Part shown: positions 6,221 to 6,541 of the stretch, one piece after another
Layout of the letters: each line of letters begins with the position of its first letter
Numbering within the stretch: position 1 is the first letter of the stretch
Notes under the pieces: generated by a model
Database searches by the model: none
The model's input: the letters and a program-made list of their open reading frames with translations, nothing else
What the model was told of the DNA's origin: nothing
Source: Trueperaceae bacterium
GTDB taxonomy: Bacteria; Deinococcota; Deinococci; Deinococcales; Trueperaceae
DNA: 6,541 bases
NCBI GenBank assembly: GCA_007121175.1
Contig: SKMG01000289.1
Location: 1-6,541, forward strand
Direction: 5' to 3'
Translations under genes and position numbers: made by a program

Positions 6221-6226
6221 TACACT
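6221..6226 (+). promoter_or_regulatory. Candidate -10 element (TACACT) for the second tRNA-Gln
   Basis: TACACT fits TAnnnT and ends 13 nt before the tRNA 5' end at 6240, a normal distance for a tRNA promoter. No recognisable -35 lies 16-18 bp upstream. It implies that the second tRNA-Gln need not be cotranscribed with the first. Confidence 0.4.
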
Positions 6227-6239
6227 CCGTGCTGGACGG

Positions 6240-6313
6240 TGGCCCGTCGTCTAATGGCAGGACACCCGGTTTTGGTCCGGTCGGTCGGGGTTCGAATCCC
6301 TGCGGGCCAGCCA
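6240..6313 (+). tRNA. tRNA-Gln (anticodon TTG)
   Basis: Same architecture and encoded CCA as the upstream tRNA-Gln, with anticodon loop TTTTGGT giving TTG, which reads CAA and, by wobble, CAG. It differs from its neighbour at two of 74 positions: T for C in the D loop, and T for C at the wobble position. It shares the C opposite U at pair 27-43. The pair clearly arose by duplication. Confidence 0.97.
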
Positions 6314-6350
6314 CCGATCAACCGCTGCGAACGAGGTAGCGAGGCGTTCC

Positions 6351-6440
6351 GCACCCAGGGGCCGCCTCGCTGCTCGCGGGTCTCGCCGCCGGCCCGCACC
6401 CTGGGGCCGGCTCGCTGCTCGCGGGTCTCGCTGCCGGCCA
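6351..6440. repeat. 45-bp tandem direct repeat, two copies
   Basis: Units 6351-6395 and 6396-6440 match at 41 of 45 positions. They fill most of the space between the second tRNA-Gln and the converging gene at the right edge. In the second unit GGCCGGC and GCCGGCC can pair around a loop of about 21 nt; the first unit has one mismatch in this stem. Upstream, 6336-6346 can also pair with 6363-6373. No convincing reading frame uses the repeat. It may be a two-sided termination region between converging genes, or simple local duplication. Confidence 0.8.
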
Positions 6441-6472
6441 GTAGCCTGCTCGCAGCCGGCGCCCGCCGGACG

Positions 6473-6541
6473 CTAGCGCCGCTCTCCTCCGCCGCTCGCG
6501 TACAGGTCGTAGCGGGTGGTGCGCCCGCCGATCGTGCCCGA
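6473..6541 (-). CDS. C-terminal end of an unidentified protein, truncated by the window edge
   Basis: From the window edge a minus-strand frame reads 22 residues ending in LYASGGGERR, then stops at TAG (6473-6475). Third positions are mostly G or C as in the other genes, and the segment TTRYDLYASGGG looks protein-like. I do not recognise the family. It could be a chance open frame at the edge, since 69 bp is little evidence. Confidence 0.35.
   Translation of the reverse strand, partial: SGTIGGRTTRYDLYASGGGERR

Overview
The window is very GC-rich, with strong third-position G/C, and gene-dense. It looks like ordinary bacterial chromosome: six complete protein genes on the minus strand, three tRNA genes, and the last codons of a seventh gene at the right edge. 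All three tRNA genes encode their 3' CCA. Starts are often GTG, and the promoter-like elements are of TAnnnT type. A high-GC lineage such as Deinococcota or Actinobacteriota would fit, but nothing here fixes the taxon.

Layout from right to left, the direction of minus-strand transcription. At 6473-6541 is the C-terminal end of an unidentified gene. It converges on two nearly identical plus-strand tRNA-Gln genes (anticodon TTG at 6240-6313, CTG at 6048-6121). A 45-bp tandem duplication lies between it and the second tRNA. A minus-strand tRNA-Ser(CGA) follows (5816-5906), ending in a perfect 30-bp hairpin. Next are upp (5096-5722, uracil salvage) and a 153-bp gap. After the gap comes a tightly packed cluster: a WecA/TagO-type polyprenyl-phosphate sugar-phosphate transferase (3782-4942), the UDP-GlcNAc 2-epimerase wecB/mnaA (2547-3785), folP (1670-2524), folB (1276-1677), folK (734-1270) and a COG1768-like metallophosphoesterase (11-697).

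WecA and WecB act on the UDP-GlcNAc pool for cell-surface polymer assembly. FolB, FolK and FolP carry out consecutive steps of dihydropteroate synthesis. The wecA/wecB and folP/folB junctions overlap by 4 and 8 nt, wecB-folP and folB-folK are 22 and 5 nt apart, and all run the same way, so one transcript probably covers surface-polymer initiation and folate synthesis. The metallophosphoesterase may instead, or also, be transcribed from its own -10 element as a leaderless message.

I see no mobile element, CRISPR array, defence system or other novel multi-gene system. The points worth a second look are small: the anticodon-divergent tRNA-Gln twins, a repeated ATGCAGAC motif beside two promoter-like sites, the possible leaderless start, motif variants in FolP and WecA, and the repeats.
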